From assembly GCF_020966775.1 (NCBI RefSeq), contig NZ_JAJKFV010000029.1, positions 1,935,372 through 1,999,371 on the forward strand: 64,000 bases of DNA. The letters are read 5' to 3'. The stretch comes from Rhodopirellula halodulae (GTDB lineage Bacteria; Planctomycetota; Planctomycetia; Pirellulales; Pirellulaceae). The notes under the pieces are model-generated. The model saw only the letters and a program-made list of their open reading frames with translations, was not told the DNA's origin and made no database searches. How positions within the stretch are numbered: position 1 is the stretch's first letter; every line of letters starts with the position of its first letter. Below are positions 46,147-55,200 of this stretch, in pieces. Position numbers and translations under genes: made by a program.

Positions 46147-46641
46147 TCAGTGAGGACCGTCCGTCGTGGGTGACGGATGAATCCACTGGCGATCGCCTGA
46201 CTCGAAACGTTCTTGCTTCCAAATGGGAACATCGCGTTTCAGGTGATCCATTACGGAGGCCACCGCTTGCAAGGCGGCCACTCGGTGGGAACTGCTGCAA
46301 CCGACGATGACACTGGCTTCACTGATCGGAACGATTCCGAGGCGATGCCAAAGAACGATTCGGTGCAACGAATATTCCTCTATCGCTTCGCTTGCAATAC
46401 GTTGCAGTTCTTTCACCGCCATTTCGCGATGGGCGGTGTAAGCCAGCTCTTCGGTGACGTTGACCTGATCCTTCAAGATGGTGGTTCGCCTCGTCACGCC
46501 ATGAAACCAAAGCATCGCACCCGCGTCGGGGTGCGATAGCCAGGCCGCTGCATTCTCCGAATCGAGCAACGGTTCCAGTGGATCGTCGGTCAGTCGAATG
46601 TTCACCGTGGAGTCGACCACGGTCGAAGGTTCCGCTTTCAA
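46147..46641 (-). CDS. moaE: Molybdopterin synthase catalytic subunit MoaE
   Basis: MoaE makes molybdopterin by inserting two sulfurs delivered by MoaD into precursor Z. The 164-residue product has the FHGVTR segment, the AYTAHREMAVKELQRIASEA helix, and the catalytic Lys135 and Lys142 in DHLKRDVPIWKQE. The first possible start is TTG at 46641, three bases after the moaD stop; a GTG further in (about residue 13) is an alternative. Co-located with moaD as the last gene of the operon from 52185. Confidence 0.92.
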   Translation of the reverse strand: MKAEPSTVVDSTVNIRLTDDPLEPLLDSENAAAWLSHPDAGAMLWFHGVTRRTTILKDQVNVTEELAYTAHREMAVKELQRIASEAIEEYSLHRIVLWHRLGIVPISEASVIVGCSSSHRVAALQAVASVMDHLKRDVPIWKQERFESGDRQWIHPSPTTDGPH

Positions 46642-46644
46642 GGC

Positions 46645-46905
46645 TCAGCCTCCACTGACCGGTGGAATCAGAGCGATTTCAGCGGCCGAATCGACGGGTT
46701 CGTCGTGGCCAACATACTTTTGGTTCACTGCCAACCGCGATCGCTGCGTCAGTCCTGCCAAGGCGGGGTGTTGTTCTGCGATATGTTGCAGCAATTCACC
46801 AGCGGTGACTTCATCGGTCGAATCGATCGTGACGCGATCCACGCCGCCGGCCGCTTCGCAGGCTCCGGCAAAGAGCAAGACTTCGAGTTTGCGTGGCGGT
46901 GACAT
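46645..46905 (-). CDS. moaD: Molybdopterin synthase sulfur carrier MoaD
   Basis: The 86-residue ubiquitin-like protein carries sulfur as a C-terminal thiocarboxylate. It ends in the required double glycine (EIALIPPVSGG) and has the beta-grasp pattern VLLFAGACEAAGGV at the front. It lies between the FAD/4Fe-4S oxidoreductase (30 bases upstream) and moaE (3 bases downstream). The operon implies that molybdenum cofactor synthesis is expressed with a redox enzyme. Confidence 0.92.
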   Translation of the reverse strand: MSPPRKLEVLLFAGACEAAGGVDRVTIDSTDEVTAGELLQHIAEQHPALAGLTQRSRLAVNQKYVGHDEPVDSAAEIALIPPVSGG

Positions 46906-46935
46906 GATTGATCGATGCAGACGAAGGGTGACGGA

Positions 46936-49900
46936 CTAGGAATTCGCTTGACCGCGAAGATTCAAGGCGGGGAGGCGACCGTAGGCGTGGGCTAGCAACT
47001 TCAACGGATGTACGGCTTCGTAGTTGCCACCGTGTTCCATCTGAAGTTTGCAGGCACTGCATTCCGTCGTGGGTGCGGAATGGGATGCCTTTCGAACTGC
47101 GGAGACCATGGGCCAACCAATTCGAAGGCTGTTGCGATAGTTTTTGCGTTGCAAACCCCACGTCCCCGCCATGCCGCTACAACCTTTGGCGACCACATCG
47201 ACTTCCAACTCGGGAATCAACCGCATCAAATTCGCGGCTGCTGTGTCGCTGTGCAGGACGCGACTATGGCAAGGCTGGTGATACAGCATTTGATGCCGGA
47301 TCGGTTCAAACTCCAACGTGAGTCGCTTTTCTTGATGCAGCGACCAAAGATAGTGGCATGCTTCAAAACTATGTTCGGCGACGAGGTGAGCGTCCTCGGT
47401 ATCCAGCAAGTTCGGGTACTCGTGTTTCAAACAAAGTGCCGCGGCCGGTTCCGTCGCTAAAACGGTATAGCCTTGACGCACCGCGTCGGCCAGTAAGCGG
47501 ACATTTCGTTTGGCGACACGGCGTGCACCCTTCAAGTCGCCTGCGGTGATGCGCCCCATTCCGCTGAGGCTTTGCCCGGTCGGAACATAGAACCCAATTC
47601 GGTTGTGTTGAAGGATTTCCGCGAGTGCACGACCGATTTCGGGGTCGTGATAGTTGGCAAAGTGGTCAACGAAGTAAACCACTTTCAATCCACCGGCGGG
47701 TGAGGCACGGTGCCAACGTCGCCTCACGGCGTATCGCAAGAAAGGTTCGCTGGTCAGAGGCGGAATTTCTCTGGATGCTGATAGTCCGAGCGTCTTTTCC
47801 GCGAACCAGCGCAGCGAACGCCGGCGGATCATCCAGTTCGAAAGCCAAGCCACTCGCGAACCCAAGGCCGCGAGCATGTCGATGCGACCGATCAGCCAAT
47901 CGGACAGCGTGAGTCCATTGGTGGCGACGTACTGAGCTTTGATTTCGCCGACAACTTTCGGGATGTTGACCGACGCGGGGCATTCGACACGGCAGGAGTG
48001 GCAATTGAAACAAAGGTCCGCGACCGCTTTCGCTCGTTCACCAGTCAATTCGGAAACGGGCAGTTGGCCGCTCAACACGCCACGCAGCAGGTTGGCTTTC
48101 GCGCGCGGTGAAGCCTCCTCGACTGAGGTGATGCGGAACATCGGGCATTGGCGTTCATCAGTCGTGTGCGAACGACACCTCGCACATCCGTTGCAGGCTC
48201 GCGTCGTCGTTGTGATCGGAGCTCCGCCAGGCCAATGCTGCAGAACCTCGAGTTGAGGTGCAGGCTCGTGAGGCATGAGCGACGCAACCCATTTGGCTGG
48301 TTGGACGTCCTGCTTGACGGTGGCTTCGTCGATGATGGCGGGTTGCGCGTTCGGTGGGACTTTGTTGGATGGAACCGCGTCGGATGCGGGGTTTTCTACC
48401 GTCTGTGATGTGTCATCCGAAACCTCGTTGCGAGACAAACCAATGGATGAAGGAATGACGCTTCGTCCGGCGGCAACAATCTCGATCGTCTGGTCTTGAG
48501 GTCTTAGGTTTTCGTCCGGTTTTTGCAGGACCGCGCCAAAGAGTTTCCCTGGGTTGAATCGGTGATAGGGATCGAACAAACGTTTGACTTGACCCATTGC
48601 TTGCCAAAGTTCGCCGGTCTGTTTCGGCATCAGGTACGAACGACTGAGTCCCGCGGCATGCTCGGCGCCGATTTGTCCGCCACGTTCCCAAACCACACTG
48701 GCAATTTCTTCGCTAAGCGGACGAATTTTGCTTCGGTCCTCCACTTTCTGAAGATCCAGCATTGGGCGGACGTGTAGTTGACCATGGCCTGCATGTGCGA
48801 AAATGGTCGCGGTGACTTGGTGTCGCTTCAATACGTTTTGAACCGCCACCACCATCGCCGGAATTTGTTCCGGCGGCGAATGAATGTCCTCCACAAAGGG
48901 CAAGGGCATTTGCGTTCCGCGGACACGGTACTGCCGTGGGATCACTCGGCGAAACAACATCCAGTAAAGGTCACGAACTTCATCGCGAATGGTGTCCATC
49001 GATTGAAATGCCGCGTCGGGACCACTGCATAAAGACTGACGCAGAATGGCAAGCCGGTCGTAGAGGTCGCCCAGCGATTCGCCTTGAATCTCAACCAACA
49101 TTGCGGCTTCGGCTTCGCGAGGCACCAAGTCCACGAACCGTTTGTCGCCTTCACGAGCGATTTGTAGCAAGCGGCGATCCATCACATCGCATGCGATGGG
49201 ACCATGGTCGAGGGCGGCGACAGCGGCCCGCGTCGCGGAGTCCAAGCGATGAAAGAAGAACAGCACCACACCGCGATGTGCCGGGATCGCTTCGGTGCGC
49301 AACGTCGCGTCGATCAGAATGCCCAATGTCCCTTGGGAACCGCTGAAGAATTTCGCGAGGTCGACGCGGTGGTTGGCATCGTACAAATCATCCAGGCGAT
49401 ATCCGCCGCTGGCGGGCGACAAGAATGCGTTGGATTGCAGATGGGGCGCGAAACGGTTGCGGATTTCAACGAGCCCGCGTGTGACGCGATTGACGAAGCC
49501 GGTTTCTCCCGAGCGGTCCAACAACGGAACGGCGGTTTCGTGATCGCGGTCTTGGTTCAGTGGATCCGTGGGACGGTCTTCTTCGCCGAGGGCGACCGGA
49601 TCATGTTGGGATAGTTCCACCAAGCGGCCGTCGGCGGCAATCATTCGCAACGAAAGAATCGTGTCGCGTGCGGATCCGCTGCGCAGGTAGTGGCTTCCTG
49701 ATGCGTTGGTTGCGATCACCCCGCCCATGGTGGTCACGGAACGAGTGGCCGGGTCAGGACCGAACCAACGTCGGTGGCTCTTCAGAAAACGATTGACGCT
49801 GGACAGCGTGGCACCGCTTTGCACGGTGACTTGCGAGCCATCTTCTGTGGTCGACAGACGCTTCATGTGAGCGGACATGTCCACGACGATGCCGGGGCCC

Positions 49901-50184
49901 ACGGATTCGCCGGACACTCCGCTTCCACTGCCACGTGGATGAATCGGCAAATCATTGTCACATGCGTATTGGACTGTGGCCGAAACATCGGCGGTGCAGC
50001 GCGGACGCACGACGGCCAAGGGCCGAATTTGGTAGATGCTGGCGTCTGATGCGTAGAGCTGCAACGAGACGGGGTCACACAACACGTCGCCGGATACCAA
50101 TCCGCGGAGATCGTCGTGAAGTCGCTGGCTGTCGTTGTCTCGATGCATGCTCCCATTACGACGGCTCGCGACCGTATCCGTCAA
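46936..50184 (-). CDS. FAD-linked oxidase fused to 4Fe-4S/CCG domains
   Basis: The 1082-residue protein fuses a GlcD-like FAD domain (about 40-560) with a GlpC-like iron-sulfur part. The FAD end shows PIHPRGSGSGVSGESVGPGI, and the start of its cap TMGGVIATNASGSHYLRSGS. After a linker, two 4Fe-4S motifs follow, CNGCARCRSHTTDERQCP and CFNCHSCRVECPAS (about residues 670-760). CCG-type segments come later (VVYFVDHFANYHDPEIG, LYHQPCHSRVLH, KGCSGMAGTWG). Fusions of this kind oxidise D-lactate, glycolate or other 2-hydroxy acids and reduce quinone. A start at 50148 is also possible. It is in an operon with a TlpA-like protein, a DUF2238 protein, moaD and moaE. Confidence 0.9.
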   Translation of the reverse strand: MTDTVASRRNGSMHRDNDSQRLHDDLRGLVSGDVLCDPVSLQLYASDASIYQIRPLAVVRPRCTADVSATVQYACDNDLPIHPRGSGSGVSGESVGPGIVVDMSAHMKRLSTTEDGSQVTVQSGATLSSVNRFLKSHRRWFGPDPATRSVTTMGGVIATNASGSHYLRSGSARDTILSLRMIAADGRLVELSQHDPVALGEEDRPTDPLNQDRDHETAVPLLDRSGETGFVNRVTRGLVEIRNRFAPHLQSNAFLSPASGGYRLDDLYDANHRVDLAKFFSGSQGTLGILIDATLRTEAIPAHRGVVLFFFHRLDSATRAAVAALDHGPIACDVMDRRLLQIAREGDKRFVDLVPREAEAAMLVEIQGESLGDLYDRLAILRQSLCSGPDAAFQSMDTIRDEVRDLYWMLFRRVIPRQYRVRGTQMPLPFVEDIHSPPEQIPAMVVAVQNVLKRHQVTATIFAHAGHGQLHVRPMLDLQKVEDRSKIRPLSEEIASVVWERGGQIGAEHAAGLSRSYLMPKQTGELWQAMGQVKRLFDPYHRFNPGKLFGAVLQKPDENLRPQDQTIEIVAAGRSVIPSSIGLSRNEVSDDTSQTVENPASDAVPSNKVPPNAQPAIIDEATVKQDVQPAKWVASLMPHEPAPQLEVLQHWPGGAPITTTTRACNGCARCRSHTTDERQCPMFRITSVEEASPRAKANLLRGVLSGQLPVSELTGERAKAVADLCFNCHSCRVECPASVNIPKVVGEIKAQYVATNGLTLSDWLIGRIDMLAALGSRVAWLSNWMIRRRSLRWFAEKTLGLSASREIPPLTSEPFLRYAVRRRWHRASPAGGLKVVYFVDHFANYHDPEIGRALAEILQHNRIGFYVPTGQSLSGMGRITAGDLKGARRVAKRNVRLLADAVRQGYTVLATEPAAALCLKHEYPNLLDTEDAHLVAEHSFEACHYLWSLHQEKRLTLEFEPIRHQMLYHQPCHSRVLHSDTAAANLMRLIPELEVDVVAKGCSGMAGTWGLQRKNYRNSLRIGWPMVSAVRKASHSAPTTECSACKLQMEHGGNYEAVHPLKLLAHAYGRLPALNLRGQANS

Positions 50185-50194
50185 GATGACAGAG

Positions 50195-50863
50195 TCACTC
50201 GCGTTTCAATTCGAGCCAGATCCGGTGAATGCCGATGGCCGACAAGCTTCCCAGGCCGGCGAGAAGCAGATCTTTTTGAGCGTCCCACATGTCGCCCTGC
50301 TGGCCGTTGTACGCTTCGGCCTGCGCGGGCGAAAAGAACATGGCGATTTGCCATTCGAGGACTTCGTAAGCGGCTCCAACCGCCAAGACAATCGATGCCG
50401 ATAGGAACCAAAGCCATCCATTCGAAAAGGAAGGCCGCGTTTCGCGAATTGGATCGCGAAGCTTTTCAGATAGAACATCGAACGCAACGGGAACGCCGAG
50501 CAAACCCGACGCGAAATGCACCAATCGGTCGTAATGGTTTCTTTGCCAGGCCATGCGTTCGGAAAGCGAACCGCCGAATAAGCTTTGTGACCAGTCGTCG
50601 TAGGGCACGAAGGAGTAAATCCAGCGTGCCCCCAAGATGTGCATCAATACAAAAGCGATTGCAGAAGTGAACGCGATGGACGAAAGCCGAGCCTGCGAAC
50701 TGGACCACCACAGGCCGCCGAGCATGCCGATGGTTGGAATGTGTTGCAGCCATTGCTCGTTCGGATAAGGAGCCCGATACAGCGAAAGCAACATGCATCC
50801 CAAAGTGGCAAGGACGACGGCCTTTTGGCGATCCAATTGTTTGAGCCCTCGGCGGACGTTCAT
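50195..50863 (-). CDS. DUF2238 family membrane protein
   Basis: The 222-residue protein has about five hydrophobic segments and the DUF2238 (YjdF-type) signature: NHYDRLVHFASGLLG, AAYEVLEWQIAMFFS and AYNGQQGDMWDAQKDLLLAG. Acidic and histidine residues in these motifs suggest metal or ligand binding at the membrane; function is unknown. Its ATG overlaps the upstream gene's TGA (ATGA at 50860-50863), so translation is probably coupled, and the FAD/4Fe-4S gene starts 10 bases after its stop. Confidence 0.9.
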   Translation of the reverse strand: MNVRRGLKQLDRQKAVVLATLGCMLLSLYRAPYPNEQWLQHIPTIGMLGGLWWSSSQARLSSIAFTSAIAFVLMHILGARWIYSFVPYDDWSQSLFGGSLSERMAWQRNHYDRLVHFASGLLGVPVAFDVLSEKLRDPIRETRPSFSNGWLWFLSASIVLAVGAAYEVLEWQIAMFFSPAQAEAYNGQQGDMWDAQKDLLLAGLGSLSAIGIHRIWLELKRE

Positions 50864-52185
50864 TCCGTCTCAGCAGCGGTTTCCGTTTCCTCCGATTCTT
50901 CTTTTTTGTCGGAACTCGTCAGCTCATCCAGAAACGGTTGCAGGAAACGACGACGCACTTCCGGAGCCACTTCGAGGGCTCGGGTTTGCCACTCGATCGC
51001 CGCTTCCTTGTCATCGGCTGCGGCCTGGAGGTAGGCCATCGCATTCATCGCCATCCATTGGTTCGGCAGTGACTCGGGGGAGTTCTCTTCTTGGTAAGCG
51101 AGAGCAGACTCCAAGGCATCAATGGTTGTTTGAAGCACCTTTTCATTTTCCATTTGTCCAGCCCGGACGGCTTGAGCAACACTGCGTGCCCAGCTGCTGA
51201 TTGCGACCGCGTCGTTCGGGGTGGCGGCAACTTTCTCTTCGATCGTAGCCAAGGCTTTCTCGGCTTGGCCAAGAGCCAAGGTATTCGCGAAAGCGAGAGA
51301 CTCGATGGCGTTCTCGTACTTGCTGGCTGCGAAGAGCTCCGTGTTTTCTTCTAACATTTCAGCCACCAACTCGTGCTTCCCGGCTCGCTGAGCCAGAACC
51401 AATTCACGGTAGGCCAATTTCATCTGGGTTTCTTTTTCGAATTCTTCCTTGGCGGCTTCTCGGTCCCACTGGTTGTTCAGTACCGCCTCCAAAGCAGAGT
51501 CCATGCTCATTGGATGGCCAATCCATTCAACATGCCCGTCCTTGCCCACAATAAACGCGGTGGGAATGCCGTTCTGGTTGGCTGCTTTCATGTAATCCGT
51601 GTGCACGGAGGCGTCTGGATCGGTCGTCAGGCTGTAGGCCGAAGTGAGTTCACCATAAGTGATTGGCTCTTGATCCTCATCGGGCTCTTCTTCGCTCTCG
51701 TCTGTCTCCGCTTCTTTTTTGCCCGGATGGAGGATCGTTTCAGGGACTTCTTTGTCGAGAAAGTTTGTGACCGTTTCCAAGTCTTCACGGCTGACGCTGA
51801 CGACTCGCAATCCTTCGTCGCGATAACGGGTTTGAAGTTCAGCAAGATGAGGCATGCTATACAGACAGGGGCCGCACCAGGTCGCCCAAAATTCCACGAC
51901 GGTGACTTGACCAGGTTCGAAATCTGTCATCGGGGAAGGCTCCTCGCCCACCCAGTGTTCGATGTCCAACGAAGGAGCCACGGATCCGATTGTCATCGGT
52001 TCAGGTTCATCGGGAGGCGTCTCCGCTTGCTTTGGCTCGGGGGCTTTGGGCGTGGCCGAAGGTTGAAGAGGAGTGGCCGGCTTTGAGCTTGTTTCGTCCC
52101 CCTTGGCAATGGCGGAGGGAACCATCAAAAAACAACAAGCAAACATCCAAGCGGTCAAGAATCGATTCACCACGATTGGTCTCAC
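50860..52185 (-). CDS. Thioredoxin-like (TlpA/ResA) exported protein with helical tail
   Basis: The 441-residue protein has an N-terminal signal segment (MFACCFLMVPSAIA, about residues 13-27), a Pro-rich linker, and a TlpA-like thioredoxin domain (about 65-240) with VVEFWATWCGPCLYSMPHLA; Cys104 and Cys107 form the redox pair. An acidic insertion (about 150-180, rich in Glu and Asp) interrupts it. A helical region from about 250, with repeat-like motifs, and an acidic tail follow. The start is GTG at 52185. It should act as a disulfide reductase in the periplasm. First gene of the operon to moaE. Confidence 0.85.
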   Translation of the reverse strand: MRPIVVNRFLTAWMFACCFLMVPSAIAKGDETSSKPATPLQPSATPKAPEPKQAETPPDEPEPMTIGSVAPSLDIEHWVGEEPSPMTDFEPGQVTVVEFWATWCGPCLYSMPHLAELQTRYRDEGLRVVSVSREDLETVTNFLDKEVPETILHPGKKEAETDESEEEPDEDQEPITYGELTSAYSLTTDPDASVHTDYMKAANQNGIPTAFIVGKDGHVEWIGHPMSMDSALEAVLNNQWDREAAKEEFEKETQMKLAYRELVLAQRAGKHELVAEMLEENTELFAASKYENAIESLAFANTLALGQAEKALATIEEKVAATPNDAVAISSWARSVAQAVRAGQMENEKVLQTTIDALESALAYQEENSPESLPNQWMAMNAMAYLQAAADDKEAAIEWQTRALEVAPEVRRRFLQPFLDELTSSDKKEESEETETAAETE

Positions 52186-52268
52186 AGAGTGACTGGGACA
52201 GAAGTCGGGGATGACCCACCTAGAGTATCAGATTGAAGCCCTCGGTTGAGAGTTTCCAAGGAACCAAA

Positions 52269-53096
52269 ATGACAGAGAATTCGTTGGGGAAAAACGACTT
52301 CATCGATACCGCGATCAAGGCGGCTCAATCCGGCGGTGAAATACTGAGGCGATACTTCGAAAACGGAGTGACGATCCGCAACAAAGCCGATGGCGGTGGT
52401 AAGAGCTATGACTTGGTCAGTGATGCGGACTTGGAAAGTGAAAAGGAGGTCGCTGATACGATTCGCGACGCATTCCCGGACCACGAACTGTTGGGCGAAG
52501 AGGACCTGCAGAACGGGGATCCAAACGCCAAGCACTTGTGGGTGATCGATCCACTCGATGGCACCAACAATTTCGCTCATCACCTGCCACACTTTGCCGT
52601 GTCGGTGGCTTACTACGAATCAGGCGTGCCCATCGCGGGAGCGGTCTACAACCCCATTCGCGAGGATTGGTTCACGGCGGTTCGTGGCGAAGGGGCGTTT
52701 CATAACGGGACTCGCGTGAAGGTCAGCGAAGCTGCCACGCTGAACCAATCGATGATTGGTTGCGGTTTCTATTACGATCGCGGAAAGATGATGCGAGCGA
52801 CGTTGGCGGCCGTCGCGGAGTGTTTTGAGAATGACATTCACGGCATCCGCCGCTTTGGAACCGCGTCACTGGATTTGTGCCAAGTCGGCAACGGTTCGTT
52901 CGACGCTTTCTTCGAATACAAACTTTCGCCATGGGATTTCGCGGCGGGAGTTCTGTTCATTCAGGAAGCTGGCGGAAGAGTCACAACCGCCACCGGAGAA
53001 GACTTGCCGCTGCAAAGCACCACGATCCTGGCTAGCAATGGCAAGATTCACGATGCGATGTTGGACATCACATCGCGACATGCCTTGAACCAGTGA
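52269..53096 (+). CDS. Inositol monophosphatase family enzyme
   Basis: The 275-residue product has the Mg2+-dependent sugar phosphatase motifs: LVSDADLESEKEVADTI, LGEEDL (Glu77/78 region), VIDPLDGTNNF (Asp94, Asp97, Gly98, Thr99) and WDFAAGVLFIQEAGG near residue 217. Length and motifs match SuhB/inositol-1-phosphatase enzymes, which also act on histidinol phosphate or 3'-phosphoadenosine phosphate in some groups, so the exact substrate is open. The ATG at 52269 is preferred to an in-frame start at 52233. It is divergent from the TlpA-like gene and convergent with the AguB-like gene. Confidence 0.93.
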   Translation: MTENSLGKNDFIDTAIKAAQSGGEILRRYFENGVTIRNKADGGGKSYDLVSDADLESEKEVADTIRDAFPDHELLGEEDLQNGDPNAKHLWVIDPLDGTNNFAHHLPHFAVSVAYYESGVPIAGAVYNPIREDWFTAVRGEGAFHNGTRVKVSEAATLNQSMIGCGFYYDRGKMMRATLAAVAECFENDIHGIRRFGTASLDLCQVGNGSFDAFFEYKLSPWDFAAGVLFIQEAGGRVTTATGEDLPLQSTTILASNGKIHDAMLDITSRHALNQ

Positions 53097-53120
53097 GCAA
53101 ACTGGCGGGCCAAGGTTGTT

Positions 53121-53987
53121 TCAGTCAATCCAGCGTTTGGTCAGGTCGCCGTAGGCGTCGATGCGACGGTCCCGCAGGAACGGCCAATGGGTTCGCACCA
53201 CATCAATGTCCGCCAGAGGGCAGTCGGCGGTGATGATTTGGTCGCTTTCACAGTCGCCTTGTGCAAGGATCTCACCGCGTGGTGAGGCGATGAACGATGA
53301 ACCCCAAAACTCAACCGGGCCTTCGCTGCCGACTCGGTTAGGTGCACCCAGATAGATCCCGTTGGCGATGGCGTGGGCTCGCATGGCGGTGATCCAAGCG
53401 TCACGTTGCCCTTCGCCGTATTCCTCTTTTTCTTCGTTGATCCATCCGATGGCAGTGGGGTAAAGCAAAATGTCGGCGCCCGCCATCGCGAAAAGTCGGG
53501 CGGCTTCGGGGAACCATTGATCCCAGCAAATGCCGACTCCCAGTTTCGCGAATCGCGTGGGAATGACTTTGAATCCCAAGTCGCCGGGTATGAAATAGAA
53601 CTTCTCGTAGTACAACGGGTCGTCGGGGATATGCATTTTGCGGTACACACCCGCCACACTGCCGTCGGCATCGATCACCACCGCGCTGTTGTGGTAAACG
53701 CCGGGAGCACGACGCTCGAAGATGGGCGCGACAATCACCACACCCAATCGTTTGGCGACCGGAAGCAAAGCTTCGGTTGTTGGACCGGGGATCGATTCCG
53801 CCAAATCAAAATTCGCATGGTCTTCGCTTTGACAGGGATAGCAGGTGGCAAACAATTCCTGAAGGCAGATGACTTGCCCGCCATCCGCAGCGGCTTTTTC
53901 GATCCAGCCGATCGTGGCTTCGATCGACTTGTCTTTCGAGCCCGTGTCTCGCATCTGAACCAACGACAACCTGACCGAATGACTCAT
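53121..53987 (-). CDS. aguB: N-carbamoylputrescine amidase-like nitrilase (AguB type)
   Basis: The 288-residue enzyme has the nitrilase triad Glu44 (CLQELFATCY), Lys117 (VYRKMHIPDD) and Cys154 (VGICWDQWFPEA), and the family-specific features of N-carbamoylputrescine amidase: YYEKFYFIPGD, IGWINEEKEEYGEGQRDAW and the C-terminal WPFLRDRRIDAYGDL. It would release putrescine, CO2 and NH3 in the agmatine route. The ATG shares the tetranucleotide CATG (53985-53988) with the divergent bioD ATG. No aguA (agmatine deiminase) is in view. Confidence 0.88.
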   Translation of the reverse strand: MSHSVRLSLVQMRDTGSKDKSIEATIGWIEKAAADGGQVICLQELFATCYPCQSEDHANFDLAESIPGPTTEALLPVAKRLGVVIVAPIFERRAPGVYHNSAVVIDADGSVAGVYRKMHIPDDPLYYEKFYFIPGDLGFKVIPTRFAKLGVGICWDQWFPEAARLFAMAGADILLYPTAIGWINEEKEEYGEGQRDAWITAMRAHAIANGIYLGAPNRVGSEGPVEFWGSSFIASPRGEILAQGDCESDQIITADCPLADIDVVRTHWPFLRDRRIDAYGDLTKRWID

Positions 53988-54705
53988 GGCAAATCTCTAT
54001 TTTGTAACCGGAACCGATACGGAGATCGGCAAGACCTACTGCACGGCGCGGTTGGCCGAGTTCTTGTTGGCGGGAAAGCGTCGGGTGGGAGTTTACAAGC
54101 CCGTCGCCAGCGGATGTGACGAGCTTTCCGACGGCGAGCGGTATAGTGTCGATGCGGATGTGTTATGGCAAGCGGCATCTCGTCCAAAAACTTTGGCCGA
54201 CGTGTGCCCCCAAAAGTTCCTGACGCCTGTTGCACCACCCGAAGCCGCGTTTCGCGAAGGCAGGAGAGTTGATCAGTTCAAGCTGGTGAAAGGCATGCTG
54301 GCGTGGTGCAACGATACGGACAATCCCGTCGATGATTTATTGATCGAAGGTGCGGGAGGTTACTTCAGTCCAATCAGCAAAGACTGGCTCAACATCGATC
54401 TGGCAAAGATCATGCGAACGCGAGCGATGGCGGCGGGCCACGCGTTCTACGTCTTGTTGGTGGCTCCGGATCGTTTGGGCGTTCTGCATCAGGTGATTTC
54501 CACGACGCGAGCCGCCAAGGCCGATGGCTTGCCAGTGGATGGCGTGATTTTGAATCGGTTGGACGAGTCGCTTGATCCGTCCTGTTCGTCGAACCATGAG
54601 GATTTGATGCGTTGGTGCGACGTCCCAATCGTGGCCGAAACGACGGGGCCGCAAGGCAAATTGGCTGTTCATGGCGGTGGGAAGCAGCTTGGATTGCTGG
54701 CGTGA
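53986..54705 (+). CDS. bioD: Dethiobiotin synthetase
   Basis: BioD closes the ureido ring of dethiobiotin with CO2 and ATP. The 239-residue product has the P-loop FVTGTDTEIGKTYCTARLAE, YKPVASGC for substrate binding and LIEGAGGYFSPI, all canonical. No other bio genes are present in the window. Its ATG (53986-53988) overlaps the opposite-strand start of the AguB-like gene by two bases, so its promoter must lie within that gene. Confidence 0.95.
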   Translation: MANLYFVTGTDTEIGKTYCTARLAEFLLAGKRRVGVYKPVASGCDELSDGERYSVDADVLWQAASRPKTLADVCPQKFLTPVAPPEAAFREGRRVDQFKLVKGMLAWCNDTDNPVDDLLIEGAGGYFSPISKDWLNIDLAKIMRTRAMAAGHAFYVLLVAPDRLGVLHQVISTTRAAKADGLPVDGVILNRLDESLDPSCSSNHEDLMRWCDVPIVAETTGPQGKLAVHGGGKQLGLLA

Positions 54706-55200
54706 AACGAACCGTGAAACAACTTGAAAGATGAATTTTTTTCGACCAGGTGTTTTTCGGCGTTGACACTCATTTGTCGCCATTGGTAACCCACCTTCAT
54801 CGGCGGAACATCGCTTCCGTCGCCCACCTTTCTATCCAACCAATTTGAAGAGCCAAACTAAGAGTTCGCTGCCAAGGAATCGTTTGCGGGAATGGTTCCT
54901 TCGTTGCATTGCAACGGAAGCTCACAAGTCGTTGCGACGGTTACTGGGTCAATCGTCTCAGCGAGAATGCTTCTCAGTGAACTTTTGAGTGCATCGGAGC
55001 GTCGCTCGGCGGCGCTCCGATGTCTCGCTCATCATCCGCTCGCTTTCCGCACGAGCATCGATTCGTCTGGAACTCATCCAACAAGTTTGGCAAAGTGATC
55101 ACTTCAATCGGAGTGTCTGTCCGATTGCGTTTCGGTATCACCGCGAATCGAGACACCGCAATCCGTCGAGTTGGCTTCTCGCACTCATAGGGGCTCGTTC
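54706..55200. other. Intergenic region upstream of the LRR gene
   Basis: No convincing gene is visible. The region holds a 15-base odd palindrome CGTTGCATTGCAACG (54902-54916) and the perfect hairpin at 54992-55022. The promoter of the LRR gene is presumably in its right half. Confidence 0.5.
54992..55022 (+). repeat. 14-base-pair hairpin, REP-like
   Basis: CATCGGAGCGTCGC (54992-55005) pairs with GCGGCGCTCCGATG (55009-55022) around a TCG loop. The single non-Watson-Crick pair is U-G in plus-strand RNA. It is followed by no T-run. The GC-rich stem resembles dispersed REP elements; a genome-wide search would show whether it is repeated. Confidence 0.65.
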
